From contig CAZYMF010000245.1 in assembly GCA_964648215.1 (NCBI GenBank), positions 1 to 6,524 on the forward strand: a stretch of 6,524 nt of DNA, written 5' to 3'. Both the position numbers and the translations under genes were made by a program. This DNA is from CAZYMF01 sp964648215 (GTDB lineage Bacteria > Desulfobacterota > Binatia > HRBIN30 > JACQVA1). Shown here piece after piece: positions 1-6,024 of the stretch. Positions within the stretch are counted from its first letter, which is position 1. Every line of letters begins with the position of its first letter. The notes under the pieces were generated by a model. It ran no database searches. It was not told the DNA's origin and was given only the letters and a program-made list of their open reading frames with translations.

Positions 1-2
1 CC

Positions 3-56
3 ATCGTCGTCCTCGTGGCGCGCCGCGGCACCCGATGCTACAGGTCACGGAGATGA
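3..56 (+). CDS. Possible C-terminal end of an upstream gene (partial)
   Basis: The third frame is open from the left edge and ends at a TGA at 54-56, giving a tail that reads IVVLVARRGTRCYRSRR. That stop overlaps the ATG at 53 of the TraB-family gene as ATGA, the usual geometry of translationally coupled genes. The tail has a short hydrophobic run followed by a basic end, as at the C-terminus of a membrane protein, but 17 codons are too few to name a family. The alternative is that the overlap is chance in stop-poor GC-rich DNA. The second frame is also open to the left edge, so an upstream start for the TraB-family gene cannot be excluded. Confidence 0.3.
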   Translation: MVVLVARRGTRCYRSRR

Positions 57-1261
57 GCGACACCGTACCGAGCACCGAAACGGCCGCGCCGCGCAGCTAC
101 CCGCCCGACGTGGCGGTGGTGGCCACCGATGATCGCGAGTTCGTGCTCGTGGGAACGGCGCACATCTCGCGCGAGTCGGCCGACCTCGTGCGCCAGGTCA
201 TCGAGGCCGAGCGGCCGGACTGCGTCTGCGTCGAGCTCGACCGGCAGCGCTACGAGGCCTTGTCGCAGAAGCATCGCTTCGAGTCGCTCGACCTGAAGGA
301 GGTCATCCGCCAGCGCCAGCTCAGCACCCTGCTGATCAATCTGATCCTCGCCGCCTACCAGAAGCAGCTCGGCGCCACGCTCGGGGTCATGCCCGGCACC
401 GAGCTGCTCGAGGCCACCCGCGTCGCCGGCGAGCTCGGCGTGCCGGTGGCCCTGTGCGACCGCGAGGTGCGGGTGACGTTGCGGCGCGCCTGGGGAGCGC
501 TCTCCCTGTGGCGCAAGCTCGGGCTGTTCACCTCGCTGCTCGGGGCGTTGTTCGAGCGCCCGGAGCTGAGCGAGGAGGATCTGCGCGCCCTGCGCCAGCA
601 GGACGTCGTCTCCAAGCTGATGCAGGAGCTCGGCGAGCAGTTCCCGGCGCTCAAGTCCGTCCTGATCGACGAGCGCGACGGCTATCTGGCGCGCAAGATC
701 GAGTCCGCCGCCGGACGGCGGATCGTCGCCGTGGTCGGCGCCGGCCACGTCGACGGCATTCGCCGCGCGCTGGTCGAACGGAGAGACATCGACGTGACCG
801 CGCTCGATGAGGTCCCACCGACCTCGCCGGTCTGGAAGTGGATCGGCTGGGGCGTTCCGGGGCTGATCCTCGGTGCCATCGCCCTGATCGGTTGGCAAAA
901 GGGGCCGGCGGCCGCCGGCGACAATGCTCTGTTCTGGGTGCTGGTGCACGGCGTGCCGAGCCTTCTGGGGGCGGCCATCGCCCTGGCCCATCCGGTGACG
1001 GCCATGGTTGCCTTCGTCGTCGCCCCGTTTACCAGCCTGACGCCGGTGATCGGCGCCGGCTACGTGGCGGCGTTCGCCCAGGTCTTCTTCCGCCCGCCCC
1101 GGGTGCACGAGTTCCAGAGCGTGTCGGAGGACCTCCGCGTGCCACGGCGATGGTGGGGCAATCGCCTGCTACGCATCTTCCTCGTGTTCCTGCTGGTTTC
1201 CCTCGGCAGCGCCTTCGGCACCATCGTCGGCGGTGCCAAGATCTTCTCGAGCCTCTTCTAG
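53..1261 (+). CDS. TraB/PrgY/GumN-family protein with C-terminal membrane domain
   Basis: The 402-residue protein has two parts. Residues about 28-250 form the TraB/PrgY domain: GTAH at 34-37, the ERPDCVCVELDRQRY stretch with E61 and R66, PGTE at 114-117, a CDREVRVTLRR stretch around 135-145, and GAGH at 229-232. From about residue 261 to the end there are roughly four hydrophobic segments, so this part is membrane-embedded. The family includes enterococcal PrgY and TraB, which limit pheromone activity. The related Tiki proteins are metal-dependent proteases that use two GX2H motifs, and both motifs are present here (H37, H232). Peptidase activity is inference; the substrate is unknown. I chose the ATG at 53 because it forms an ATGA overlap with the upstream frame; an ATG at 35 would add six residues. 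The next gene lies 170+ bases downstream beyond hairpins, so co-transcription is uncertain. Family assignment is firm, function is not. Confidence 0.88.
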   Translation: MSDTVPSTETAAPRSYPPDVAVVATDDREFVLVGTAHISRESADLVRQVIEAERPDCVCVELDRQRYEALSQKHRFESLDLKEVIRQRQLSTLLINLILAAYQKQLGATLGVMPGTELLEATRVAGELGVPVALCDREVRVTLRRAWGALSLWRKLGLFTSLLGALFERPELSEEDLRALRQQDVVSKLMQELGEQFPALKSVLIDERDGYLARKIESAAGRRIVAVVGAGHVDGIRRALVERRDIDVTALDEVPPTSPVWKWIGWGVPGLILGAIALIGWQKGPAAAGDNALFWVLVHGVPSLLGAAIALAHPVTAMVAFVVAPFTSLTPVIGAGYVAAFAQVFFRPPRVHEFQSVSEDLRVPRRWWGNRLLRIFLVFLLVSLGSAFGTIVGGAKIFSSLF

Positions 1262-1297
1262 GGGGCGGCGGCCCCCGGCGAGAAGGGGCTTCGCCCC
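1261..1297 (+). terminator. Two tandem GC-rich hairpins after the TraB-family gene
   Basis: Starting at the last base of the TAG stop, GGGGGC (1261-1266) pairs perfectly with GCCCCC (1271-1276) around a GGCG loop. Eight bases later GGGGC (1285-1289) pairs with GCCCC (1293-1297) around a TTC loop. Neither is followed by a T-run, so they are not classical intrinsic terminators. They could pause polymerase, act as T-less terminators of the kind proposed in high-GC bacteria, or protect the 3' end of the mRNA. Short GC stems also arise readily by chance at this composition. Confidence 0.35.
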
Positions 1298-1394
1298 ACG
1301 CTCCCGCTGGCCGCTCCCCTCCGGCGGCGATCGCTCCCATTCCGAGAAGCTCGACGCCTTGCCGCGTGCCCTTCCGCTTCCAGAGAACGAGAAG

Positions 1395-1413
1395 GGGCCG
1401 ACTGGTTCGGCCC
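1395..1413 (+). other. 7-bp inverted repeat in the leader of the radical SAM gene
   Basis: GGGCCGA (1395-1401) pairs perfectly with TCGGCCC (1407-1413) around a five-base loop. It ends 8 bases before the purine-rich ribosome-binding site at 1422-1429. In RNA it would be a stable stem in the leader of the radical SAM gene; in DNA it could be a repressor half-site pair. No T-run follows. Its role is inference. Confidence 0.3.
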
Positions 1414-1421
1414 GCCCGGGC

Positions 1422-1429
1422 GGAGAGGG
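1422..1429 (+). promoter_or_regulatory. Ribosome-binding site of the radical SAM gene
   Basis: GGAGAGGG lies 9 bases before the ATG at 1439 and only 3 bases before the in-frame GTG at 1433. The spacing favours the ATG at 1439. A further in-frame ATG at 1469 has no comparable site in front of it. Confidence 0.5.
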
Positions 1430-1438
1430 CCGGTGGCG

Positions 1439-2407
1439 ATGGCGCCGTTCTTGCCACAGGACCCGTGTATGAGATGGGCCACGGCCGAGCTATCGGTCCC
1501 CTTCGAGCCCAGCTATCGCCGCCTACTGCGCCGCGGCGAGCTGCACGAGCGGGTCGAGCGCGCCTGGATGCGGCAAGGCGACTGCGCCCAGTGCCCGCGC
1601 GATTGCCGCATTGATCGCCGGTGCACCGCGGCGGGCGCCGTATGCCGCACCGGCGAACGTGCCGTGGTGGCCAGCTTTCATCCCCACTTCGGTGAGGAGC
1701 GTTGCCTGGTCGGGCGATACGGCTCGGGCACCATCTTCTTCTCGTGGTGCAACCTACGCTGCCAGTACTGCCAAAACGACGACATCAGCCAGGGGGGCTA
1801 CGGTCGCGTCGTCAGCTCCTCCGAGCTCGCCGAGATGATGCTCCACCTGCAGGCCCAGGGCTGTCACAACATCAACCTCGTCACGCCCTCCCACGTGGTG
1901 CCGCAGATCCTGGCCGCCGTGTTGCTGGCCGCCGAGCAGGGGCTGAACCTGCCGCTGGTCTACAACAGCGGCGGTTACGAGGCGCTGCCGAGTCTGGCGT
2001 TGCTCGACGGCATCGTCGACCTCTACATGCCCGACATGAAGTACGCCGACGAGGCGCTTGCCCGCCGCTACTCGAAGGTGCGCGACTACCCCGAGGTCAA
2101 CCGGGCTGCCGTGCGCGAGATGCACCGCCAGGTCGGTGATCTGGTGGTCGACGGGGACGGTATCGCGCGCCGCGGGCTGCTCGTGCGCCATCTCGTCCTG
2201 CCCGAGAGCATCGCCGGCACCGCCGAGATCGTCCGCTTTCTCGCCGACGACATCTCTCGCGGCACCTTCCTGAACGTAATGGATCAGTATCACCCCTGCT
2301 ATCGAGCCGAGCCGCCGCTCGATCGCCGCGTCACCGCCACCGAGTACGAGGAAGCGTTGCGGCTGGCCGAAGTTGCCGGGCTCACCCGCGTGAACGGTGC
2401 GTGGTGA
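1439..2407 (+). CDS. Radical SAM protein, COG1313 (PflX-like) family
   Basis: The 322-residue protein carries the radical SAM cluster motif CNLRCQYC (C104, C108, C111, CxxxCxxC) inside GTIFFSWCNLRCQYCQN, placing it with the pyruvate-formate-lyase-activating-enzyme-like proteins of COG1313. Family hallmarks follow: NINLVTPSH (144-152), YNSGGYE (175-181), YMPDMKY (196-202), REMHRQVGDLV, RRGLLVRHLVLP and NVMDQYHP (279-286). Ahead of the SAM domain is a second cysteine group, C49-x2-C52-x3-C56 and C69 (plus C62), typical of this family and probably binding metal or an extra Fe-S cluster. The enzyme would cleave S-adenosylmethionine to a 5'-deoxyadenosyl radical in the cytoplasm; its substrate is not established. 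No glycyl-radical enzyme is nearby, so an activase role is not supported locally. The residue before C104 is Trp where I would expect Gly in most relatives. The start was chosen from RBS spacing. The 3' end faces the protease gene 18 bases away. Confidence 0.9.
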   Translation: MAPFLPQDPCMRWATAELSVPFEPSYRRLLRRGELHERVERAWMRQGDCAQCPRDCRIDRRCTAAGAVCRTGERAVVASFHPHFGEERCLVGRYGSGTIFFSWCNLRCQYCQNDDISQGGYGRVVSSSELAEMMLHLQAQGCHNINLVTPSHVVPQILAAVLLAAEQGLNLPLVYNSGGYEALPSLALLDGIVDLYMPDMKYADEALARRYSKVRDYPEVNRAAVREMHRQVGDLVVDGDGIARRGLLVRHLVLPESIAGTAEIVRFLADDISRGTFLNVMDQYHPCYRAEPPLDRRVTATEYEEALRLAEVAGLTRVNGAW

Positions 2408-2425
2408 GAATTCAGGGGTCGATGG

Positions 2426-3310
2426 TCAGTGGTCTGATCGCCCGGTCGCTGCGGACGTGGCACTCTTTCTTGCTCGGCTGGTCAACAGCCGCCTGATCAC
2501 GGCGCTCGGGACCACCGCGGCGAACTGGCCGATGGCCTCGTCCAAGATCGTCTGACTGAGCAGACCGACGCAGCGCGCCGCGATGGTCCTCTGCCGTGCC
2601 GGTGCCTCGAGCTGCCGCTGCGGCATTACGAATACCGGCGCGCCGCTGTAGCCGCCCATGGCCGGCTGATCGAGGAGGAAGAAGTTGGCGGGACCCGGCA
2701 TCTCCTCGCCGCGGAAGCGGACGATGGCGCTGGCGGCGTGGACGCGCTTGGCGATGGGCGCGAACTGTCGCTCGCTGGCCAGACCGAGCGGGAAGCCGAC
2801 GGCCAGGAGATCGAGCGACCCGCGCGGGGCCGACTCCTTGGCCACCAGCAGGTCGGCGGCGAGAAAACGCCCGCGCAGCGACGCCGGCGGATCGACCAGG
2901 CGGGCCACCGCCACGTCGGCGCGACGGTGGAACGTCCACGGATGACGCCGTTGCCTGCCGAGCAGCTCGGCCAGGGCCAGCGAGCCGCGACGGCCGTTGC
3001 GCCGCCGGTAGGACAGGCGCGCCTCGCCCGTCATGCGTCGGGCCACGTGCCCGGCGGTGACCAGAAAGGCATCGGCCGCGGTCGCCACCAGGAAGGCGGT
3101 GCCCAGGTGACGGTCTCGTTTCGGCTTCGGTTTCGCCCCCGGCGCCTTGAGCCACACCTCGACGTCCTGGCCGTCGACGTTGACCGTCTCGGTGAAATCG
3201 CAGTGCAGCATGACGACGCAGCGCAGGAGGTCCTCGGCGCTGGTGACGGCGAACGTCAGATCGGCCGCCGCCCGGCGGCGTCTCTTCGTTGGTCCAACGG
3301 AGGTCCTCAT
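2426..3310 (-). CDS. Trypsin-fold serine protease, apparently cytoplasmic
   Basis: The 294-residue protein shows the chymotrypsin/trypsin triad in order: His88 in FLVTAGHVA, Asp132 in RRADVAVARL, and Ser222 in GGYSGAPVF. The preceding GTAFLV (70-75) and a VGFPLG turn (171-176) are typical of the Trypsin_2/HtrA-like fold. The serine motif is GYSGAP rather than the GNSGGP of HtrA. There is no PDZ domain and no convincing signal peptide: the N-terminus is basic (KRRRR at 9-13), and the stretch that follows contains charged residues. I infer a cytoplasmic enzyme, perhaps acting on the inner face of the membrane. It starts 10 bases after the stop of the permease gene on the same strand, so the two are very likely co-transcribed. 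Only a weak G-rich ribosome-binding site precedes the ATG, consistent with coupling. Its substrate is unknown. A regulatory or chaperone-like role is possible; the complete triad argues for activity. Confidence 0.85.
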   Translation of the reverse strand: MRTSVGPTKRRRRAAADLTFAVTSAEDLLRCVVMLHCDFTETVNVDGQDVEVWLKAPGAKPKPKRDRHLGTAFLVATAADAFLVTAGHVARRMTGEARLSYRRRNGRRGSLALAELLGRQRRHPWTFHRRADVAVARLVDPPASLRGRFLAADLLVAKESAPRGSLDLLAVGFPLGLASERQFAPIAKRVHAASAIVRFRGEEMPGPANFFLLDQPAMGGYSGAPVFVMPQRQLEAPARQRTIAARCVGLLSQTILDEAIGQFAAVVPSAVIRRLLTSRARKSATSAATGRSDH

Positions 3311-3320
3311 CGCAGCCCCG

Positions 3321-4748
3321 TCAGTGGAATCCGAGCCAGGGCCAGACCACGAGCTGGACGGCGAGCAGCGCGACCCAGGCGGTGAGCTTCAGGGCGAGAC
3401 CCCAGAGGACCATTTCCAGCGGTCGGACGCGGCCGCCGCTGAGCATCATGGCGCAGGCGGGAGTGCTCATCGGCAGGCAGAAGGCGAGCCCGCTGGCCAG
3501 CGTCACCACCAGGGTGACCAGGCTGCCGGACAGGCCCATGTCGATGCCGAGCGGGATGGCGACGGGGAGCGTGGCGGCCACCACCGCGGTGTTGCTGATC
3601 GCTTCGGTGAGCAGCAGCGTGATCAGGCTCAGCAGCGCACCGAACATCGAGGTGACCCTGTAGGCGCTGAGCAGGCGGAGCAGCAGCTGCCCGGTCCAGT
3701 GCGCCAGCCCCGTCTGCACCACCATGCCGCCGAGCACGATGGCGCCGCCGTACATGAGGATCAGGCCCCAGTCGACGTGCTCCTGGACGCGCGGCCACGA
3801 GATCAGCTCGAAGAGAAAGCCGACGGCCGCGGAGCCGAGCGCGATCACCGCCAACCACTGCGGGTCGGAGATCACCCACAGGACGATGGTGCCGGTCAGC
3901 AGCAGGCTCATGCCGAGCTCGCGCCGCGACAATGGCCCCAGTGCCCCGATCTCCTCGCTCAGCAGCTTGCGGATCGCCGACAGGTCGGCCCGTGTACGGC
4001 CCGCCTGCCACTGCAGCAGGGCCAGCGCCACCGCGGCGACGGGCAGCATCACCGGCAGGGCGTAGAGAGAGAACTGGGCGAAGGAAAAGGTTTCTTTCCA
4101 GCCTTCCTCCAGGATGCCGAGCGCCAGCGGCGCGCGCGCGCCGCCGAGAAAGGTGGTGATGCCGCCGATGATGCAGCCCCAGCCCATGGCGAAGAACAGC
4201 GCTCGCTCGAGGCGCCGAGGCGCCCCCTGGCGGCGGACCGCGAGCGAGAGCTCGAGAACGATGGGAAGCTCGAGCGCGGCCACCGCGTGCTCCGAGATGA
4301 GACAGCTGGCTACCACGCCGAAGCAGAAGATGCCGGTGACCAGGGAGCGCGGCGAGCGCCCGCTGCGGCGCAGAAGGACGAGAGCCAGGCGGCGCGCCAC
4401 GCCGGTCTCCGTCATTCCCGCCGACAGGATGAACGTGCCGAGAATGAAGAACACCGCCGGGTGCCCGAAACGGGCGAACGCCTCCCGCGCCGGGCACACG
4501 TCCAGGATCGGGAACAGGATGATGGCGAGCATCGAGGTCACCATCAGCGGCAGCGCCTTGCTCACCCACAGCCCGATCGCCACCACGAAGATCGCCAGCG
4601 TCCGCTGCCCCTGCGGCGACAACCCGGCCGGAGGCGGGCCGAGGAGGATCAGCGCCGCGGCCAGCGTCAGCGTCGTCACCACCACCGCGCGGCGCACCCG
4701 GCTCGGCCGGATCACGGCCCGCGCGACATCGTTCAGAGTCAACGGCAT
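3321..4748 (-). CDS. DASS/SLC13-family anion permease (dicarboxylate or sulfate type)
   Basis: This 475-residue, strongly hydrophobic protein has roughly 11-12 membrane segments and the two-repeat layout of the divalent anion:Na+ symporters. The second repeat has the signature SNT (385-387, in TEAISNTAVVAATLP) and the LPMSTPACAMM stretch near 426-436. The equivalent sites in the first repeat are altered: SEH (152-154, in SCLISEHAVAALELP) instead of SNT, and GGARAP (202-207) where relatives have a GTPPN-like loop. It would move small dicarboxylates, sulfate or similar anions across the inner membrane; the substrate cannot be read from sequence. An in-frame extension reaches 4904, but its residues are not membrane-like and would overlap the divergent promoter region, so I chose the ATG at 4748. 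No strong ribosome-binding site is visible. It is the first gene of a leftward operon with the serine protease and is divergent from the acyl-CoA dehydrogenases. Confidence 0.88.
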   Translation of the reverse strand: MPLTLNDVARAVIRPSRVRRAVVVTTLTLAAALILLGPPPAGLSPQGQRTLAIFVVAIGLWVSKALPLMVTSMLAIILFPILDVCPAREAFARFGHPAVFFILGTFILSAGMTETGVARRLALVLLRRSGRSPRSLVTGIFCFGVVASCLISEHAVAALELPIVLELSLAVRRQGAPRRLERALFFAMGWGCIIGGITTFLGGARAPLALGILEEGWKETFSFAQFSLYALPVMLPVAAVALALLQWQAGRTRADLSAIRKLLSEEIGALGPLSRRELGMSLLLTGTIVLWVISDPQWLAVIALGSAAVGFLFELISWPRVQEHVDWGLILMYGGAIVLGGMVVQTGLAHWTGQLLLRLLSAYRVTSMFGALLSLITLLLTEAISNTAVVAATLPVAIPLGIDMGLSGSLVTLVVTLASGLAFCLPMSTPACAMMLSGGRVRPLEMVLWGLALKLTAWVALLAVQLVVWPWLGFH

Positions 4749-4837
4749 TGGCGTCCAGCGCCACTCGGCGCCCTCGGGCTCGTAGCGCGTCGCCGGCCCC
4801 GCTGGCAAGCCGGCGCCACGGCAACCGTCGGAGCCAA

Positions 4838-4855
4838 CGCCACGGCGGCGTGGCG
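4838..4855. promoter_or_regulatory. Candidate operator: 7-bp perfect inverted repeat
   Basis: CGCCACG (4838-4844) and CGTGGCG (4849-4855) are perfect inverted arms around GCGG. The repeat ends one base before a TTGACA box and the left arm is repeated upstream at 4814-4820. Arm length, spacing and position suit a dimeric regulator such as a TetR- or GntR-family protein, which commonly control fatty-acid degradation genes. No regulator gene is in the window, so the binding protein is unknown. Confidence 0.4.
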
Positions 4856-4856
4856 A

Positions 4857-4884
4857 TTGACACGAGTTGGGCGCCATGAGTAAG
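4857..4884 (+). promoter_or_regulatory. Candidate promoter for the acyl-CoA dehydrogenase pair
   Basis: A perfect TTGACA (-35 type) lies at 4857-4862. The best -10 candidate, 16 bases downstream, is AGTAAG (4879-4884), which matches TATAAT at only three positions. A transcript starting near 4891 would have a leader of about 35 bases before the ATG at 4927. The -35 match is good and the -10 poor, so this is tentative. Confidence 0.3.
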
Positions 4885-4926
4885 GACTCGGGTGACCGCC
4901 GCACACCGGCCGGGGGGGTAACCCAG

Positions 4927-6024
4927 ATGAATTTCGACTTTTCCGACGATCAGAAGCTGCTGCAGCAGACCGCCAACGCCTACCTCAACGACCATGCGCC
5001 GTTGAGCGCGTGTCGCGCCGTGCTCGAATCGGACGCGTCGTACTCGGAGACGCTGTGGCAGGGCATCGCCGAGCTCGGCTGGTTGGGCACCGCCATCCCC
5101 GAGGAGTACGGCGGCGCCGGCTTTGGTCGGTTGGAGCTTGCCGTGCTGGCACACGAAATCGGGCGCGCGCTGGCGCCGGTCCCGTTCTCGTCGACCGCCT
5201 ACCTCGCCACCGAGGCGATCTTGCAGTACGGCTCGGAGGCGCAGAAGCGACAGTACCTGCCGAAGCTCGCCACCGGCGAATGGATCGGTACCTTCGCGCA
5301 CGTGGAGAAGCCGGGCGCGGCGGGACCGGCCGGCATCGGCAGCAAGTTCGAAGGGGGCAAGCTCAGCGGAACCAAGGTGCCGGTGCTCGACGGTGACGTG
5401 GCGCACTTCGCCGTGGTGACCGCGAAGAGCGGCGACGGCGTGGCGACGGTGCTGGTCGATCTCGACGGCGACGGGGTCGAGCGCACCGCGGTGCGCTCGC
5501 TCGATCCCAGCCGTTCGCTGGCCTCCATTCGTTTCACGGGCGCGCCGGCACAGCGGCTCGGCGGCGGCGACGGCGGCGCGATGGCCCAGAACGTTTTCGA
5601 TCGCGCCGCGGTGCTCATGGCGTTCGAGCAGGTCGGCGGCGCCCAGCGGGCCTTCGAGATCACCCGCGAGTTCTGCCTCGGGCGCTACGCCTTCGGGCGT
5701 CCGATCGCCTCGTTCCAGGCGATCAAGCACCGTCTGGCCGATCTCTACGTGGAGATCGAGCTCGCCCGTTCGAACGCCTACTACGGCGCCTGGGCGCTGA
5801 GCAACGAGAGCCCGGAGCTCGCGGTCGCCGCGTGCGGCGCCCGTGCCAGTGCCAGCGACGCCTTCGAGCTGGCGAGCACGGAGATGATCCAGCTACACGG
5901 CGGCGTCGGCTACACCTGGGAGTACGACTGCCACCTGTTCTACCGCCGCGCCAAGCTGCTCGGCCTCGTGCTCGGCAACGCGCACCAGTGGCGCGAGCAG
6001 CTGATCGAGCGCTTGCCGGCGTGA
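4927..6024 (+). CDS. Acyl-CoA dehydrogenase family protein, lacking the usual catalytic glutamate
   Basis: The 365-residue protein is a full-length FadE-like flavoprotein. The N-terminal helical domain begins MNFDFSDDQKLL and contains WLGTAIPEEYGGAGFG (52-67). A beta domain occupies about 120-210. The C-terminal helical domain has GRYAFGRPIASFQAIKHRLADL (starting at 252) and LHGGVGYTWEYDCHLFYRRAK (323-343). Such enzymes oxidise acyl-CoA thioesters to 2-enoyl-CoA with FAD, passing electrons to ETF. In medium-chain enzymes the base is the Glu of a YEGT motif; here that site reads VLGN, with Leu349 at the Glu position. In isovaleryl- and long-chain enzymes the Glu sits in an R-E-x-F motif; here it is R-Y-A-F (253-256). 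With a second dehydrogenase gene next door, this is probably the non-catalytic partner of a heteromer. In-frame starts at 4867 (TTG) and 4876 (ATG) exist; 4927 fits the family N-terminus and follows a G-run at 4912-4918. Confidence 0.9.
   Translation: MNFDFSDDQKLLQQTANAYLNDHAPLSACRAVLESDASYSETLWQGIAELGWLGTAIPEEYGGAGFGRLELAVLAHEIGRALAPVPFSSTAYLATEAILQYGSEAQKRQYLPKLATGEWIGTFAHVEKPGAAGPAGIGSKFEGGKLSGTKVPVLDGDVAHFAVVTAKSGDGVATVLVDLDGDGVERTAVRSLDPSRSLASIRFTGAPAQRLGGGDGGAMAQNVFDRAAVLMAFEQVGGAQRAFEITREFCLGRYAFGRPIASFQAIKHRLADLYVEIELARSNAYYGAWALSNESPELAVAACGARASASDAFELASTEMIQLHGGVGYTWEYDCHLFYRRAKLLGLVLGNAHQWREQLIERLPA

Larger units (their letters stand above)
4749..4926. promoter_or_regulatory. Divergent intergenic region between permease and acyl-CoA dehydrogenase
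   Basis: This 178-base region must contain the promoters of both the leftward permease-protease operon and the rightward dehydrogenase pair, as it separates the two divergent start codons. It holds two copies of CGCCACGGC (4814-4822 and 4838-4846, 24 bases start to start), an inverted repeat at 4838-4855 and a TTGACA at 4857-4862. I see no other conserved element and no gene within it. Confidence 0.6.

Noticed and set aside
38..1108. Minus-strand open frame of 356 codons opposite the TraB-family gene
   Set aside because: The plus-strand frame has all the TraB motifs; the antisense product has no recognisable domain and an atypical composition.
2424..2439. Weak stem (GGTCAG with CTGATC, one G-U pair) between the convergent genes as a shared terminator
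   Set aside because: It is only six pairs with one wobble, overlaps the stop codon of the protease gene and has no T-run; the evidence is too thin to call a terminator.
3147..4883. Plus-strand open frame of 578 codons opposite the permease
   Set aside because: The product is an Arg/Gln/His/Glu/Asp/Gly-rich low-complexity stretch mirroring the hydrophobic permease on the other strand; no domain is visible.
4749..4904. N-terminal extension of the permease up to 4904
   Set aside because: The added 52 residues are Arg/Gly/Pro-rich, do not resemble DASS N-termini, and would cover the divergent promoter region; the ATG at 4748 gives a normal-length protein.
3307..5730. Minus-strand open frame of 807 codons running across the first dehydrogenase and the permease
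   Set aside because: It is antisense to the dehydrogenase and out of frame with the permease, both of which have clear family motifs. Its translation is rich in Arg, Gly, Ala and Pro without a recognisable domain, as expected for stop-poor GC-rich DNA.
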